Shown here in pieces: positions 1 to 7,399 of a stretch of 18,350 nucleotides of DNA. This stretch comes from JAMOBE01 sp039908285 (GTDB lineage Bacteria > Pseudomonadota > Alphaproteobacteria > Rhodospirillales > Rhodospirillaceae). The position numbers and the translations under genes are program-made. The notes beneath the pieces are model-generated. The model made no database searches. It saw nothing but the letters and a program-made list of their open reading frames with translations, and was not told the origin of the DNA. Where the stretch lies: assembly GCA_039908285.1 (NCBI GenBank), contig JAMOBE010000072.1:1-18350 (forward strand). The letters are read 5' to 3'. Each line of letters starts with the position of its first letter. The first letter of the stretch is position 1.

Positions 1-2043
1 GTCGTCGCGCCCAAGCCCCGGGCCTGGGTGCTGGATAGTCTGTTCGACGGCGTCGTGCCGCAGGCGAAGTTCGCCACCACCCTGCGCGGACCGGATCTGG
101 GCAGCCTCGCCATGCAGGCCTTCACCGGGCGGCTGACGGTGCATGGCGTGTCGGTGGACTACCTCCGCCCCATGCCGCTGATCCGCAATGGCCACGCCAC
201 CGTCGATTTCTCTCCCGACCGGCTGGATATCGCCGTCAGCGCCGGGGGAGTCAATGGGCTCAAGATCACTCGCGGCAGCGTCATCATCACCGGCCTCGAC
301 AAGGAGGACCAGTTCGCGTCCATCGACCTCGACATCATCGGGTCGGTGGACGATGCCCTGAAGCTGGTCGACAGCGAGCCGCTGGGGTACCCCTCGGCGC
401 TCGGACTGAAACCGTCGTCGGCGGGAGGCCAGGCCGGCGTCCATCTGCTGCTGAAGATGCCTCTCGCGGTGGACCTCAAGCTCGACGACATCACCGTGAA
501 CGTCGATGCCGACCTGCGTGATCTGAGCCTGGCCGATCTGGCTTTCGGCCACAGCCTGACCGGCGGAAACGTGCGGCTGCGGGTCGATCGCCACGGTCTG
601 GACGCCAGCGGTACCGCCGCGCTGGGGGGGGCGCCGACGACCCTGGAGTGGCACGAGAACTTCGAGCCGACCACCCCCTTCCGCAGCCGCTACCACGTCA
701 AGGGCGTGCTGGACGACCGGCAGCGGGCGGCGTTTCAGCTCGACTTTCCGCCGCTGGTGCCGCCGTTCCTGACCGGACCGGTCAAGGCCGACGTGCTGGC
801 CACCATCGGCCACGAGGGGCGGGGGGTGCTGACCGTCGAGGCGGACCTGCGGGCCGCGGCCATGAAACTGCCCGGCCTGAACTGGGCCAAGCCCGCCGAC
901 AAGCCGGCCGAGGCGGGGGCGCTGGTTCGCTTCACCAAGGCGGGGCTGCTGGACGTGCCGCGCTTCACCGCGCACGCCGGCGACGACCTGGAGGTGGCCG
1001 GGCGGGTGGCGCTGACCGAGGCTTCGACGCTGCAACGGGTGACCCTGGAACGCTTCAAGCTTGGGCGCAGCAACGTCCACGGCACCCTGGAGCCGCGCGA
1101 CGGCGGGCTCGCCATCGCGCTCAACGGCCCGGTGTTCGACCTGGCCCATACCCTGGGGGAGAGCGCCGGGGAAGACTCCGCCCCGCCCGCCAGCGAGCCC
1201 CCGCCGCCGCCTCTCGCCATCGACCTCGCCGTCGACCGGCTGTGGACCAGCCAGGAGGGCTATGTGGAGAACGCCACGGCGCGGCTCGAACGGGTGGAGG
1301 GGCAGTGGCGCACCGGCAGCCTGGGGGCGACGCTGGTGGACGGCCGGCCGCTGACCGGCAAACTGGAGACCGGCAGACTGGAGACCGGCAAACTGGAGAC
1401 CGGGGCCGGGGCGCGGACGTTCTCCCTGACCTGCGACGATGCCGGCGGTGTGCTGCGGGCGTTCGGTATCTTCGACAACATGGTGGGGGGCAAGCTGACG
1501 GTGGATGGAACCGTCGAGGCCGACGACTCCCTCAAGGGCAAGGCAGAGGTGTCCAGCTATCGCGTGGTCAAGGCCCCCCTGTTGGCGCGGCTTCTGACCG
1601 TGGCGGCGCTGACCGGCATCGTCGAGAGCCTGACCGGCGACGGGCTGCGCTTCACCGTCCTGGAACTGCCCTTCACCCACGCCAACGGCGTCCTGTACGT
1701 CCGCGACGCCCAGGCCCACGGGCCGTCGCTGGGCCTGACCGCCAAGGGCCGGGTGGCATTGCGCAGCGAGCAGATCGACATCGAGGGCACCGTCATCCCC
1801 GCCTATCTCCTCAACAGCCTGATCGGCAACCTCCCCCTGCTGGGCGACCTCCTGACCGGCGCCAAGGGCGGCGGCATCTTCGCCGCCACCTACTCCATGC
1901 GCGGCCCGATGGGCGACCCCGACATCACCGTCAACCCCCTCGCCGTCCTGGCCCCCGGATTCCTCCGCAACCTGTTCGATATCTTCCATATCTTCGACCC
2001 CGAGGAGGAACCAGAACCGCCGGTGAAGCCGAAAGGAGAGTAG
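1..2043 (+). CDS. DUF3971 / AsmA-like C-terminal domain protein (5' truncated by window)
   Basis: The reading frame is open to base 1 (first residues VVAPKPRAWVLDSL), so the start lies outside the window; the GTG at 28 is internal. About 680 residues are visible. They show the alternating beta-rich repeats of DUF3971/AsmA-like proteins: an N-terminal part rich in D-L-D/V-D strands, a middle part, and a conserved C-terminal AsmA block (about residues 485-650 counted from base 28). That block has GGKLTVDGTV, a hydrophobic LLARLLTVAALTGIVESL segment, GVLYVRDAQAHG and GDPDITVNPLAVLAPG. Family members are large, inner-membrane anchored and reach into the periplasm; the YhdP/TamB-like group is linked to lipid transport and outer-membrane homeostasis. 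Odd: a 15-bp tandem repeat gives TGKLETGRLETGKLETG, and the tail is acidic and proline rich (PEEEPEPPVKPKGE). Family is secure; exact function is inferred. Confidence 0.85.
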   Translation, partial: VVAPKPRAWVLDSLFDGVVPQAKFATTLRGPDLGSLAMQAFTGRLTVHGVSVDYLRPMPLIRNGHATVDFSPDRLDIAVSAGGVNGLKITRGSVIITGLDKEDQFASIDLDIIGSVDDALKLVDSEPLGYPSALGLKPSSAGGQAGVHLLLKMPLAVDLKLDDITVNVDADLRDLSLADLAFGHSLTGGNVRLRVDRHGLDASGTAALGGAPTTLEWHENFEPTTPFRSRYHVKGVLDDRQRAAFQLDFPPLVPPFLTGPVKADVLATIGHEGRGVLTVEADLRAAAMKLPGLNWAKPADKPAEAGALVRFTKAGLLDVPRFTAHAGDDLEVAGRVALTEASTLQRVTLERFKLGRSNVHGTLEPRDGGLAIALNGPVFDLAHTLGESAGEDSAPPASEPPPPPLAIDLAVDRLWTSQEGYVENATARLERVEGQWRTGSLGATLVDGRPLTGKLETGRLETGKLETGAGARTFSLTCDDAGGVLRAFGIFDNMVGGKLTVDGTVEADDSLKGKAEVSSYRVVKAPLLARLLTVAALTGIVESLTGDGLRFTVLELPFTHANGVLYVRDAQAHGPSLGLTAKGRVALRSEQIDIEGTVIPAYLLNSLIGNLPLLGDLLTGAKGGGIFAATYSMRGPMGDPDITVNPLAVLAPGFLRNLFDIFHIFDPEEEPEPPVKPKGE
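1351..1403 (+). repeat. 15-bp in-frame tandem repeat in the AsmA-like gene
   Basis: Units of the type CTGGAGACCGGCAAA occur about 3.5 times in a row. They encode (K/R)LETG repeats in a linker just before the C-terminal AsmA block. The unit length is a multiple of three, so copy-number change would keep the frame. Confidence 0.85.
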
Positions 2044-2129
2044 GGCCAAAGGAAGAGTAGGATGACGCTTGACACCCGGCGTGCGATCCCCCAGAAAGCC
2101 CGCGAAACTCACCCCTGGACGACCCTGGC

Positions 2130-2624
2130 ATGGCCGGACCGGTACTCTATTCAACCAATCCGTGGCTCTCCCACCATATCTCCAGAATCTACCGTGGAGA
2201 CTCGCATTTCGTCTGGTGCGGCGAGTACTTTGACCCGCATCGTGAGGCAGGGCATTCCCCGGCGGCCATGGTGGGATACACGTCGAGCCCCCGCATGATC
2301 TATGAGCAACTCTACCACTCGGTGGACACCGAGGATGAACACTGTCCCTTGATAAGAGGGTATCGCAAGAAGTTCCAACAGCTTGCACGTGAGTGGCTGT
2401 CACAGGGCATGGTCACCCCGCAGCAGAAAGTGGAAATTACATCTCTGACAAAGAAGCCGGCATGGAAGCCCTGGCGCCCCGTTCTGTACATCATCGACCG
2501 CGCCAGCGTTGCGGGGCGGCTGGTGGCCGTGCCGGCCGGCCGCCGGGCGGCGTTCGGCGCGGAGTTCCAGATTCTTGACCTGAAACCGCACGAATTTGAT
2601 ATGATCGAGGTGAGGCCCATATGA
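2130..2624 (+). CDS. Hypothetical protein, first of a coupled pair
   Basis: A 164-residue soluble protein with no signal peptide or membrane segment. I do not recognise a named domain. The N-terminus is aromatic rich and looks structured: YSTNPWLSHHISRIYRG, then HFVWCGEYFDP (residues about 7-37). A middle helical segment (IRGYRKKFQQLAREWLS) is followed by a strand-like WRPVLYIIDRASV and a C-terminal EFQILDLKPHEFDMIEV. The ATG at 2130 lacks a clear Shine-Dalgarno, so an alternative start is possible. The stop overlaps the next start as ATGA at 2621-2624, so the two products are probably made together and may act together. Base composition is lower in GC than the AsmA-like gene upstream. A real gene is likely because the sequence is balanced and non-repetitive and because of the coupling; function is unknown. 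Confidence 0.75.
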   Translation: MAGPVLYSTNPWLSHHISRIYRGDSHFVWCGEYFDPHREAGHSPAAMVGYTSSPRMIYEQLYHSVDTEDEHCPLIRGYRKKFQQLAREWLSQGMVTPQQKVEITSLTKKPAWKPWRPVLYIIDRASVAGRLVAVPAGRRAAFGAEFQILDLKPHEFDMIEVRPI

Positions 2625-3487
2625 AGATCATGCTTCCAGGACTCGACCATCTTGACGAAATGGCTCGGCTCGGGCTGTTGTCCCGGGCCGCCCTCGCGTT
2701 GACCGTCGGACCGACCAATCCGGCGGCGGTCCCCTCGCTTGAGAACGAAATGTTCCTGCGGGACAGGGTGCTGGCTCACCTGCGCGCGACTCTTGGCTTG
2801 GCCGAGGATGATGACAGCCCTGAAGCCCTCGAAAAGCTGTCCGATGCGCTCGACGTCGAGGCCGAGAAGTTGGTGCCGGATACCGACGAGGAAGCGGCCC
2901 TCCGTCGCCTGTCCGAAAAGTGCCTGCTGACGTCGGACCAGTACGACCTGGAGTTTAATGCGCCGCTTCTTAATATTGTCTGGGGAAAATCCGCCAAGAG
3001 AGAACAGAAGCTTGCCCGTCAGACCGTGCGCCGCCCCCATTTCGAGACGCAATACGGGCCGGCGGGAGACAAGCCGGAGCCGGATATGGTGTCCATCTTC
3101 GCCCGATGGTACAAGGAGCAGAAGCAGTCGTTTCTTCTTTTCGTCGATGGATCGCGCTACGGGGCGGTTTTTCGTGTCATGCATATCTGGCGTATCTATC
3201 CGGATGAAGTCACCTTCCGTCCGGATGATGGGCTCATTGACATCATGCGCGCGTTCGCCGAGGCCTATGGCGTGGAGATGACACAGGGCGGAGTCACCGG
3301 GAAATTCATTGAATACGCCAAGCTTGGTCCTGGGGAACCACCGGGTGGCTTTCTTCCTGGCCGTCCCGACCTGTTGAAGTCCGGATTCTCGCGAACCCAC
3401 CCCGTCACCGGCGAGGTGGAGCTTGTCTTCTCCAGCTTCATCGACGTGGCGCGCTACAAGGCCAGCATGACGCGCCACGGCGCGTGA
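2621..3487 (+). CDS. Hypothetical protein, second of a coupled pair
   Basis: A 288-residue soluble protein, unrecognised. The ATG overlaps the upstream stop (ATGA), and GAGGTGAGG lies just upstream as a ribosome site inside the previous gene. Residues about 45-110 are charged and helical (acidic DEEAALRRLSEK region). The centre (about 150-215) has a mixed strand/helix pattern with aromatic residues: FARWYKEQKQSFLLFVDGSRYGAVF, then IWRIYPDEVTF. The C-terminus carries FSRTHPVTGEVELVFSSFIDVARYK. There is no transmembrane helix, zinc motif or nucleotide-binding loop I can name. The gene ends 7 bp from the 3' end of the convergent arsenite-exporter remnant. The coupling suggests a two-component function with the 164-residue protein; what that function is cannot be read from sequence. 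Confidence 0.75.
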   Translation: MKIMLPGLDHLDEMARLGLLSRAALALTVGPTNPAAVPSLENEMFLRDRVLAHLRATLGLAEDDDSPEALEKLSDALDVEAEKLVPDTDEEAALRRLSEKCLLTSDQYDLEFNAPLLNIVWGKSAKREQKLARQTVRRPHFETQYGPAGDKPEPDMVSIFARWYKEQKQSFLLFVDGSRYGAVFRVMHIWRIYPDEVTFRPDDGLIDIMRAFAEAYGVEMTQGGVTGKFIEYAKLGPGEPPGGFLPGRPDLLKSGFSRTHPVTGEVELVFSSFIDVARYKASMTRHGA

Positions 3488-3494
3488 GGGTTGG

Positions 3495-4417
3495 TTACCT
3501 GGAGGCCGCGGCGGTTCCGGGACGGGTCTCGTACCACCCCCGTGAGTCGTTGACGATCCGCACCACCGAGAGCATCACCGGCACCTCGATCAGAACGCCG
3601 ACGACGGTGGCGAGCGCCGCTCCCGACTGGAAGCCGAACAGGCTGATGGCGGCGGCGACGGCCAGTTCGAAGAAATTGCTGGCGCCGATCAGCGCCGAGG
3701 GGCCGGCGACGCGGTGCGGCACCCGCAGGTGGCGGTTCAGCAGATAGGCCAATCCCGCATTGAAATAGACCTGGATCAGGATCGCCACCGCCACCCCTGG
3801 GCGATCATCACCGGCACGACGATATAGAGCACGACCGACAGCAGCAGGGTCTCCCACGGCACGGTGATCGACGAAAGGCCGAGCAGAAGGCCGACGATGG
3901 GCGCGAAGGCGAACACCATGATGACGTCGTTCACGGCCACCTGGGACAGGGTGAAGTGGGGCTCGCCGTCGCAAAGGGTGCTCCACACGAACACCATCGC
4001 CGTACACGGCGCCGCCGCCAGCAGGATCAGGCCGGCGACATAGCTGTCGATCTGGCCCTCCGGCAGGTAGGGGCGGAAGATGGTCGCGACGAAAAGCCAG
4101 CCCAGGAAGGCCATCGAGAACGGCTTGACCGCCCAGTTGATGAACAGCGTCACCCCGATGCCGCGCCACTGCTCCCCAACCTCATGCAGGGCCCGGAAGT
4201 CGATCTTCAGCAGCATGGGGATGATCATCAGCCAGACGAGCCCCGCCACCGGCAGGTTCACCTGCGCCACCTCGAGACGGCCGATGGCCTGGAAGGGAGC
4301 CGGCATCGCGCGCCCAAGTGCAATCCCGGCCACGATGCACAACGCCACCCACAGCGTCAGAAAACGCTCGAACACGCCCATGGGCGCCCTGGTGACAGAC
4401 CTGCGATGAACGGGCAT
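3495..4417 (-). pseudogene. acr3: ACR3-family arsenite efflux permease, broken by internal deletion/frameshift
   Basis: The first reading frame (4417 down to 3776) gives the N-terminal two thirds of an ACR3 permease: FERFLTLWVALCIVAGIALG, MLLKIDFRAL, INWAVKPFSMAFLGWLF, the conserved AAPCTAMVFVW and QVAVNDVIMVFAFAPIVG. It then runs VLYIVVPVMIAQGWRWRS and stops. The rest continues in another frame (about 3797 down to 3495): VAVAILIQVYFNAGLAYLLN, SALIGASNFFELAVAAAISLFGFQSGAALATVVGVL and SRGWYE. In intact family members about 50 residues, roughly one and a half helices, separate these two parts, so this is a deletion of about 150 bp plus a frame change rather than a single-base slip. The ATG at 4417 follows GGAGGGAGGG. 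ACR3 exports arsenite across the inner membrane; this copy should be non-functional. No other ars gene is visible nearby. Confidence 0.88.
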
Positions 4418-4465
4418 CCCTCCCTCCGTGCCGATCCTGGCGGAGCAAAGGCCTTCAAGAATCCG

Positions 4466-6568
4466 TCAGTCCCCGTGGGACTCCGGCGGCGGTGCCGCTC
4501 CGGCGTCTTCCGAAGGGGCCTGTTCAGCGGCGGCCTCGGGCTCCACCGCCGCCACGTCCGCAACAGGCGACGCGTCGACGGCCGGCTCGGCCTTCTTCCG
4601 CCGGCTGCGGGGTTTCGGTGGGGCTCCATCGGCGGCGGCGTCCGCCTTGGCCTTTCTGGGCTTCGGTGGCGCCGAGGGATCCTTGACGCGGCGCGCCCGG
4701 GGCTTTTTCACCACCACGGCGTCGGCCTCAGCCTCAGCCGCGACGGCGTCACCCGCCTGGGGTTCGGGCCCGGTCTCAGGCTCGATCTCGGGCAGGTCGT
4801 CCGTCGTCGGGAAAGACTCAGGGTTGGGCTCCGGTTCTGGCTCCGGCCGGGTCTCGACCTCAGCCTCGACCTCAGCCTCGACCTCGACCTCGACCTCGAC
4901 CTCGACCTCGACCTCGACCTCAGCCTCGACCTCGACCTCGTCGGCCGTCACCACCTCGACGTTGGACACCGTTTCGACATCGACACCCGTCTCCATCTCG
5001 TTCTCGAGGTCCGAGTCGCTGTCGTCGTGGCGGATCACCGCCTCGATCAGGAAAAAGTCGGGGGTGTGATCGCCGAAGGCCAGCACGTCGTCGGCGTGGG
5101 TCATCGCCCCCACTCCGGTGCCATCGTCCCGCAGGCTTCTCCGCGAGGGCCGGCCGCGCCGATCATCGCGGCGAGGCTCGTCCCGCCGCGGTTCTTCCCG
5201 TCGTGGTTCTTCCCGTCGTGGTTCTTCCCGCCTGGGCTCGTCCGCCCTGGCGGCTACGGGCCTGGCCTCGGGGCGCCTCGTGTCGTCCCGCTTCGGCTCG
5301 TCGGACGCCCCGGCCTCGCTCCGGCGGCCCCGGCCTCTGCCGCGGTCCCGATCCCGACCCCGCTCGCCACCGCGCTCCCGCTCGCCACCGCGACCGCCGT
5401 GAGGGCGGCCACCGCCCGGTCGGTCATCGTACTCAAGCTCGTGCTGGTCGATGCCCTCGGTCGGCACGCGGGGAATGGGCTTGCCGATCAATTTCTCGAT
5501 GGCGGCGACATGGCGACCGTCCTCCGGCATGGCGATGGTGAAGGCCCGGCCCTCGAGCCCGGCCCGGCCCGTGCGGCCGATCCGGTGGACATAGTCCTCG
5601 GCGTGAATGGGGACGTCGAAGTTGAACACGTGGGACATGGCGGTGACGTCGAGGCCGCGTGCCGCCACGTCGGAGCACACCATCAGGCTCGACTCGCCCG
5701 CCTTGAACTTTTCCAGGGTCTCGGTGCGCAACGACTGCGGCATGTCGCCATGGAGCATCACCGCCGAGAAGCCGTGCCGCACCAGCGACCGGTGCAGCGT
5801 GCCGATGTCGCGCTTGCGATTGCAGAAGATGAAGGCGTTCTTGACCCGCTCGGTGCGCAGCAGATAGCGCAGGGCCTCGCGCTTGTCGGAGTGGTCCACA
5901 ACCACCATGCCCTGGGTCACCGTCGCCGCCGGAGCCGCCGGCGCCGCGACGCGGATCTCCCGGGGATCGGTCAGGAACACGTCGGCCAGGCGCTTCACCT
6001 CGGGCGGCATGGTGGCCGAGAAGAACAGGGTCTGCCTGCTCTTCGGCAATAGCGAGGCGATGCGCTCCACATCGGGGATGAACCCCATGTCCAGCATGCG
6101 GTCGGCCTCGTCGATCACCAGGATCTTCACGTCCGACAACAGGATACGCCCCCGCTCGAACAGGTCGAGGAGCCGCCCCGGCGTGGCGATCAGCACGTCG
6201 ACGCCGCGATCGAGAAGCCGCACCTGGTCGGTGAACGACTCGCCCCCCACCAGCAGTGCCATGGTCAGCTTGTGATACTTGCCATAGAGGTTGAAGTTCT
6301 CGGCGATCTGGGCGGCCAGCTCACGGGTCGGCGTCACGATCAGTGAGCGGGGCATGCGCGCCCGGGCGCGGCCGGCGGCCAGGATCTCGATCATCGGCAG
6401 GGTGAAGCCGGCGGTCTTGCCGGTTCCGGTCTGGGCAAGGCCCAGCACGTCCCGCCCCATCAGAATGACGGGAATCGCCTGTGCCTGAATGGGTGTGGGT
6501 GTGGTGTACCCCACGTCCTCGATGGCTTTGAGTGTCTCGGGGCCGAGCCCCAGGTCTGGGAAGTTCAT
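4466..6568 (-). CDS. rhlE: DEAD-box ATP-dependent RNA helicase, RhlE-like, with long disordered tail
   Basis: A 700-residue protein. The helicase core (1-370) has every expected motif: Q motif PTPIQ (24-28), Walker A AQTGTGKT (45-52), PTRELA (80-85), TPGR (129-132), DEAD (153-156), SAT (184-186), ARGLD (303-307) and HRIGRTGR (328-335). Proteins of this group unwind short RNA duplexes in ribosome assembly, mRNA decay and cold adaptation. The tail is about 330 residues, far longer than in compact RhlE proteins. It contains an RGG/RGR-rich stretch (382-418), EPRRE repeats (444-468), an acidic E-V repeat (544-572) and a lysine/proline/alanine-rich end resembling a nucleic-acid-binding tail. Start ATG 6568 fits the canonical MNFPDLGL beginning. 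The gene has its own promoter at 6635-6662. It lies 48 bp upstream of the acr3 remnant on the same strand. Confidence 0.95.
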   Translation of the reverse strand: MNFPDLGLGPETLKAIEDVGYTTPTPIQAQAIPVILMGRDVLGLAQTGTGKTAGFTLPMIEILAAGRARARMPRSLIVTPTRELAAQIAENFNLYGKYHKLTMALLVGGESFTDQVRLLDRGVDVLIATPGRLLDLFERGRILLSDVKILVIDEADRMLDMGFIPDVERIASLLPKSRQTLFFSATMPPEVKRLADVFLTDPREIRVAAPAAPAATVTQGMVVVDHSDKREALRYLLRTERVKNAFIFCNRKRDIGTLHRSLVRHGFSAVMLHGDMPQSLRTETLEKFKAGESSLMVCSDVAARGLDVTAMSHVFNFDVPIHAEDYVHRIGRTGRAGLEGRAFTIAMPEDGRHVAAIEKLIGKPIPRVPTEGIDQHELEYDDRPGGGRPHGGRGGERERGGERGRDRDRGRGRGRRSEAGASDEPKRDDTRRPEARPVAARADEPRREEPRREEPRREEPRRDEPRRDDRRGRPSRRSLRDDGTGVGAMTHADDVLAFGDHTPDFFLIEAVIRHDDSDSDLENEMETGVDVETVSNVEVVTADEVEVEAEVEVEVEVEVEVEVEAEVEAEVETRPEPEPEPNPESFPTTDDLPEIEPETGPEPQAGDAVAAEAEADAVVVKKPRARRVKDPSAPPKPRKAKADAAADGAPPKPRSRRKKAEPAVDASPVADVAAVEPEAAAEQAPSEDAGAAPPPESHGD
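4855..4938 (-). repeat. Hexanucleotide tandem repeat encoding (Glu-Val/Ala-Glu)n in the helicase tail
   Basis: Fourteen consecutive 6-bp units read as CGACCT or CAGCCT on the plus strand, seven of them uninterrupted CGACCT (4879-4920). On the coding strand they give alternating EV and EA dipeptides. Unit length keeps frame, so slippage would change tail length and charge without inactivating the helicase. Confidence 0.95.
5176..5235 (-). repeat. 15-bp tandem repeat encoding EPRRE units in the helicase tail
   Basis: Four 15-bp units, the middle two identical (GTTCTTCCCGTCGTG on the plus strand at 5191-5220) and the flanking ones diverged. They encode repeated EPRRE/EPRRD in the charged linker after the RGG-like region. 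Confidence 0.9.
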
Positions 6569-6634
6569 TCGGTTTGGGAGCGCCTGAAACGCAGGTTTCT
6601 CGGTGGTCCGCCATGGACCCCGGTTTTGCGGAGG

Positions 6635-6662
6635 ATAATAGAACCTCGGGAGGTTCTGTCAA
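6635..6662 (-). promoter_or_regulatory. Sigma70-type promoter of the helicase gene with palindromic operator in the spacer
   Basis: Read leftward: -35 TTGACA (6662-6657), a 16-nt spacer, -10 TATTAT (6640-6635). The spacer is almost filled by the perfect inverted repeat AGAACCTC-GG-GAGGTTCT (6640-6657), which overlaps the last base of the -35 and the first base of the -10. Such placement is typical of a repressor operator. The start site would fall near 6628, leaving a leader of about 60 nt. Confidence 0.7.
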
Positions 6663-6717
6663 TCGTCGACGCGGGGGGGGGACACCGAAAGTCTTGGCTC
6701 GTTCCTTCGCCTGATCT

Positions 6718-6733
6718 ACCCTTGGGAGGTTCC
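6718..6733 (+). promoter_or_regulatory. Degenerate second copy of the palindrome half-site
   Basis: ACCCTTGGGAGGTTCC shares GGGAGGTTC with the palindrome at 6640-6657 and lies about 40 bp upstream of the divergent isochorismatase-family gene. It may be a weaker site for the same regulator. The left arm matches only partly, so this is tentative. Confidence 0.3.
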
Positions 6734-6774
6734 GGGGCCGCGCCGGCCCTGGCCCTGACGCGAAGAGGGACACC

Positions 6775-7317
6775 ATGCAGATGATGGCCGATCAGTCCAG
6801 TCTCCTCGTGGTCGATGTCCAGGAACGGCTGGCACCGGTGATGCACGATCCGCGCAAGGTCATCTACGGCTGCGCGACCCTGCTGGTGGCCGCCGTCCGC
6901 CTCGGCCTGCCGATGATCGTCTCCGAGCAGTACGTGAAGGGACTCGGTCCCACCATGGTGGACCTGCGCGAGGTGGCGCCCGCCGACGTCTTCATGGAGA
7001 AGACCATGTTCTCGTGCGCCGCCGACGCGGCGATGATGGAGCGTCTGCGCTCCTTCGGCCGCCGTCAGGTGGTGATGGCGGGAATCGAGGCCCATGTGTG
7101 CGTGCTGCAGACGGCCCTGGGCCTGAAGCAGGCCGGCTTCGAGGTGTTCGTGGTGGCCGATGCCTGCTCCGCCCGCCGGCCGGAGAGCGAGGACCTGGCC
7201 TTTCGCCGCATGGTCGGCTCGGGCGTCAGCGTGGTCAACATCGAGATGGTCCTGTTCGAGTGGCTGGCCGGCAAGGACCACCCGGCCTTCAAGGATGTTC
7301 AGCGATTGATAAAGTAG
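6775..7317 (+). CDS. Isochorismatase-family cysteine hydrolase
   Basis: A 180-residue cytoplasmic alpha/beta hydrolase of the isochorismatase/nicotinamidase superfamily. The catalytic triad is visible: Asp14 in LLVVDVQERL, Lys76 in FMEKTMFSC, and nucleophile Cys109 in AGIEAHVCVLQTALGL. DACSARRPE near residue 130 is also typical. The length fits the short 'YcaC-like' hydrolase group. The usual metal-site histidines of nicotinamidases are not evident, so nicotinamide is not favoured as substrate; the true substrate is unknown. GAAGAGGGACACC before ATG 6775 is a good ribosome site; the ATG two codons on is an alternative. Transcribed divergently from the helicase, ended by the hairpin at 7335-7364. 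Confidence 0.93.
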   Translation: MQMMADQSSLLVVDVQERLAPVMHDPRKVIYGCATLLVAAVRLGLPMIVSEQYVKGLGPTMVDLREVAPADVFMEKTMFSCAADAAMMERLRSFGRRQVVMAGIEAHVCVLQTALGLKQAGFEVFVVADACSARRPESEDLAFRRMVGSGVSVVNIEMVLFEWLAGKDHPAFKDVQRLIK

Positions 7318-7334
7318 CGAACACTTTGAGAGAG

Positions 7335-7364
7335 CCCTCTCCCCCCTGAAGTGGGGGGAGAGGG
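7335..7364. terminator. Strong hairpin between convergent genes
   Basis: A perfect 12-bp stem CCCTCTCCCCCC / GGGGGGAGAGGG with a 6-nt loop, 18 bp after the isochorismatase-family stop and 36 bp after the thiolase stop on the other strand. No long T-tract follows, so it may work by structure alone in both directions, or be a copy of a dispersed CCCTCTCC-type palindromic repeat common in such genomes. Confidence 0.6.
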
Positions 7365-7399
7365 AGTAGGCTTTCAGGAGCCAACCCGTAGCGAGTGGA

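Noticed and set aside
648..2060. A 470-codon second frame within the AsmA-like gene
   Set aside because: Arg/Gly/Ala/Pro-rich shadow frame typical of high-GC DNA; the overlapping frame has clear family motifs.
2312..3478. A 388-codon minus-strand frame opposite the hypothetical pair
   Set aside because: It spans both coupled genes in antisense, has His/Arg-rich shadow composition, and lacks a ribosome site.
4855..5235. Repeats considered as a CRISPR array
   Set aside because: Units are contiguous 6-bp and 15-bp coding repeats with no spacers.
3956..6052. A 698-codon plus-strand frame opposite the helicase
   Set aside because: It is antisense to the helicase core and tail, crosses the acr3 remnant, and its long low-complexity runs mirror the repeats on the other strand.
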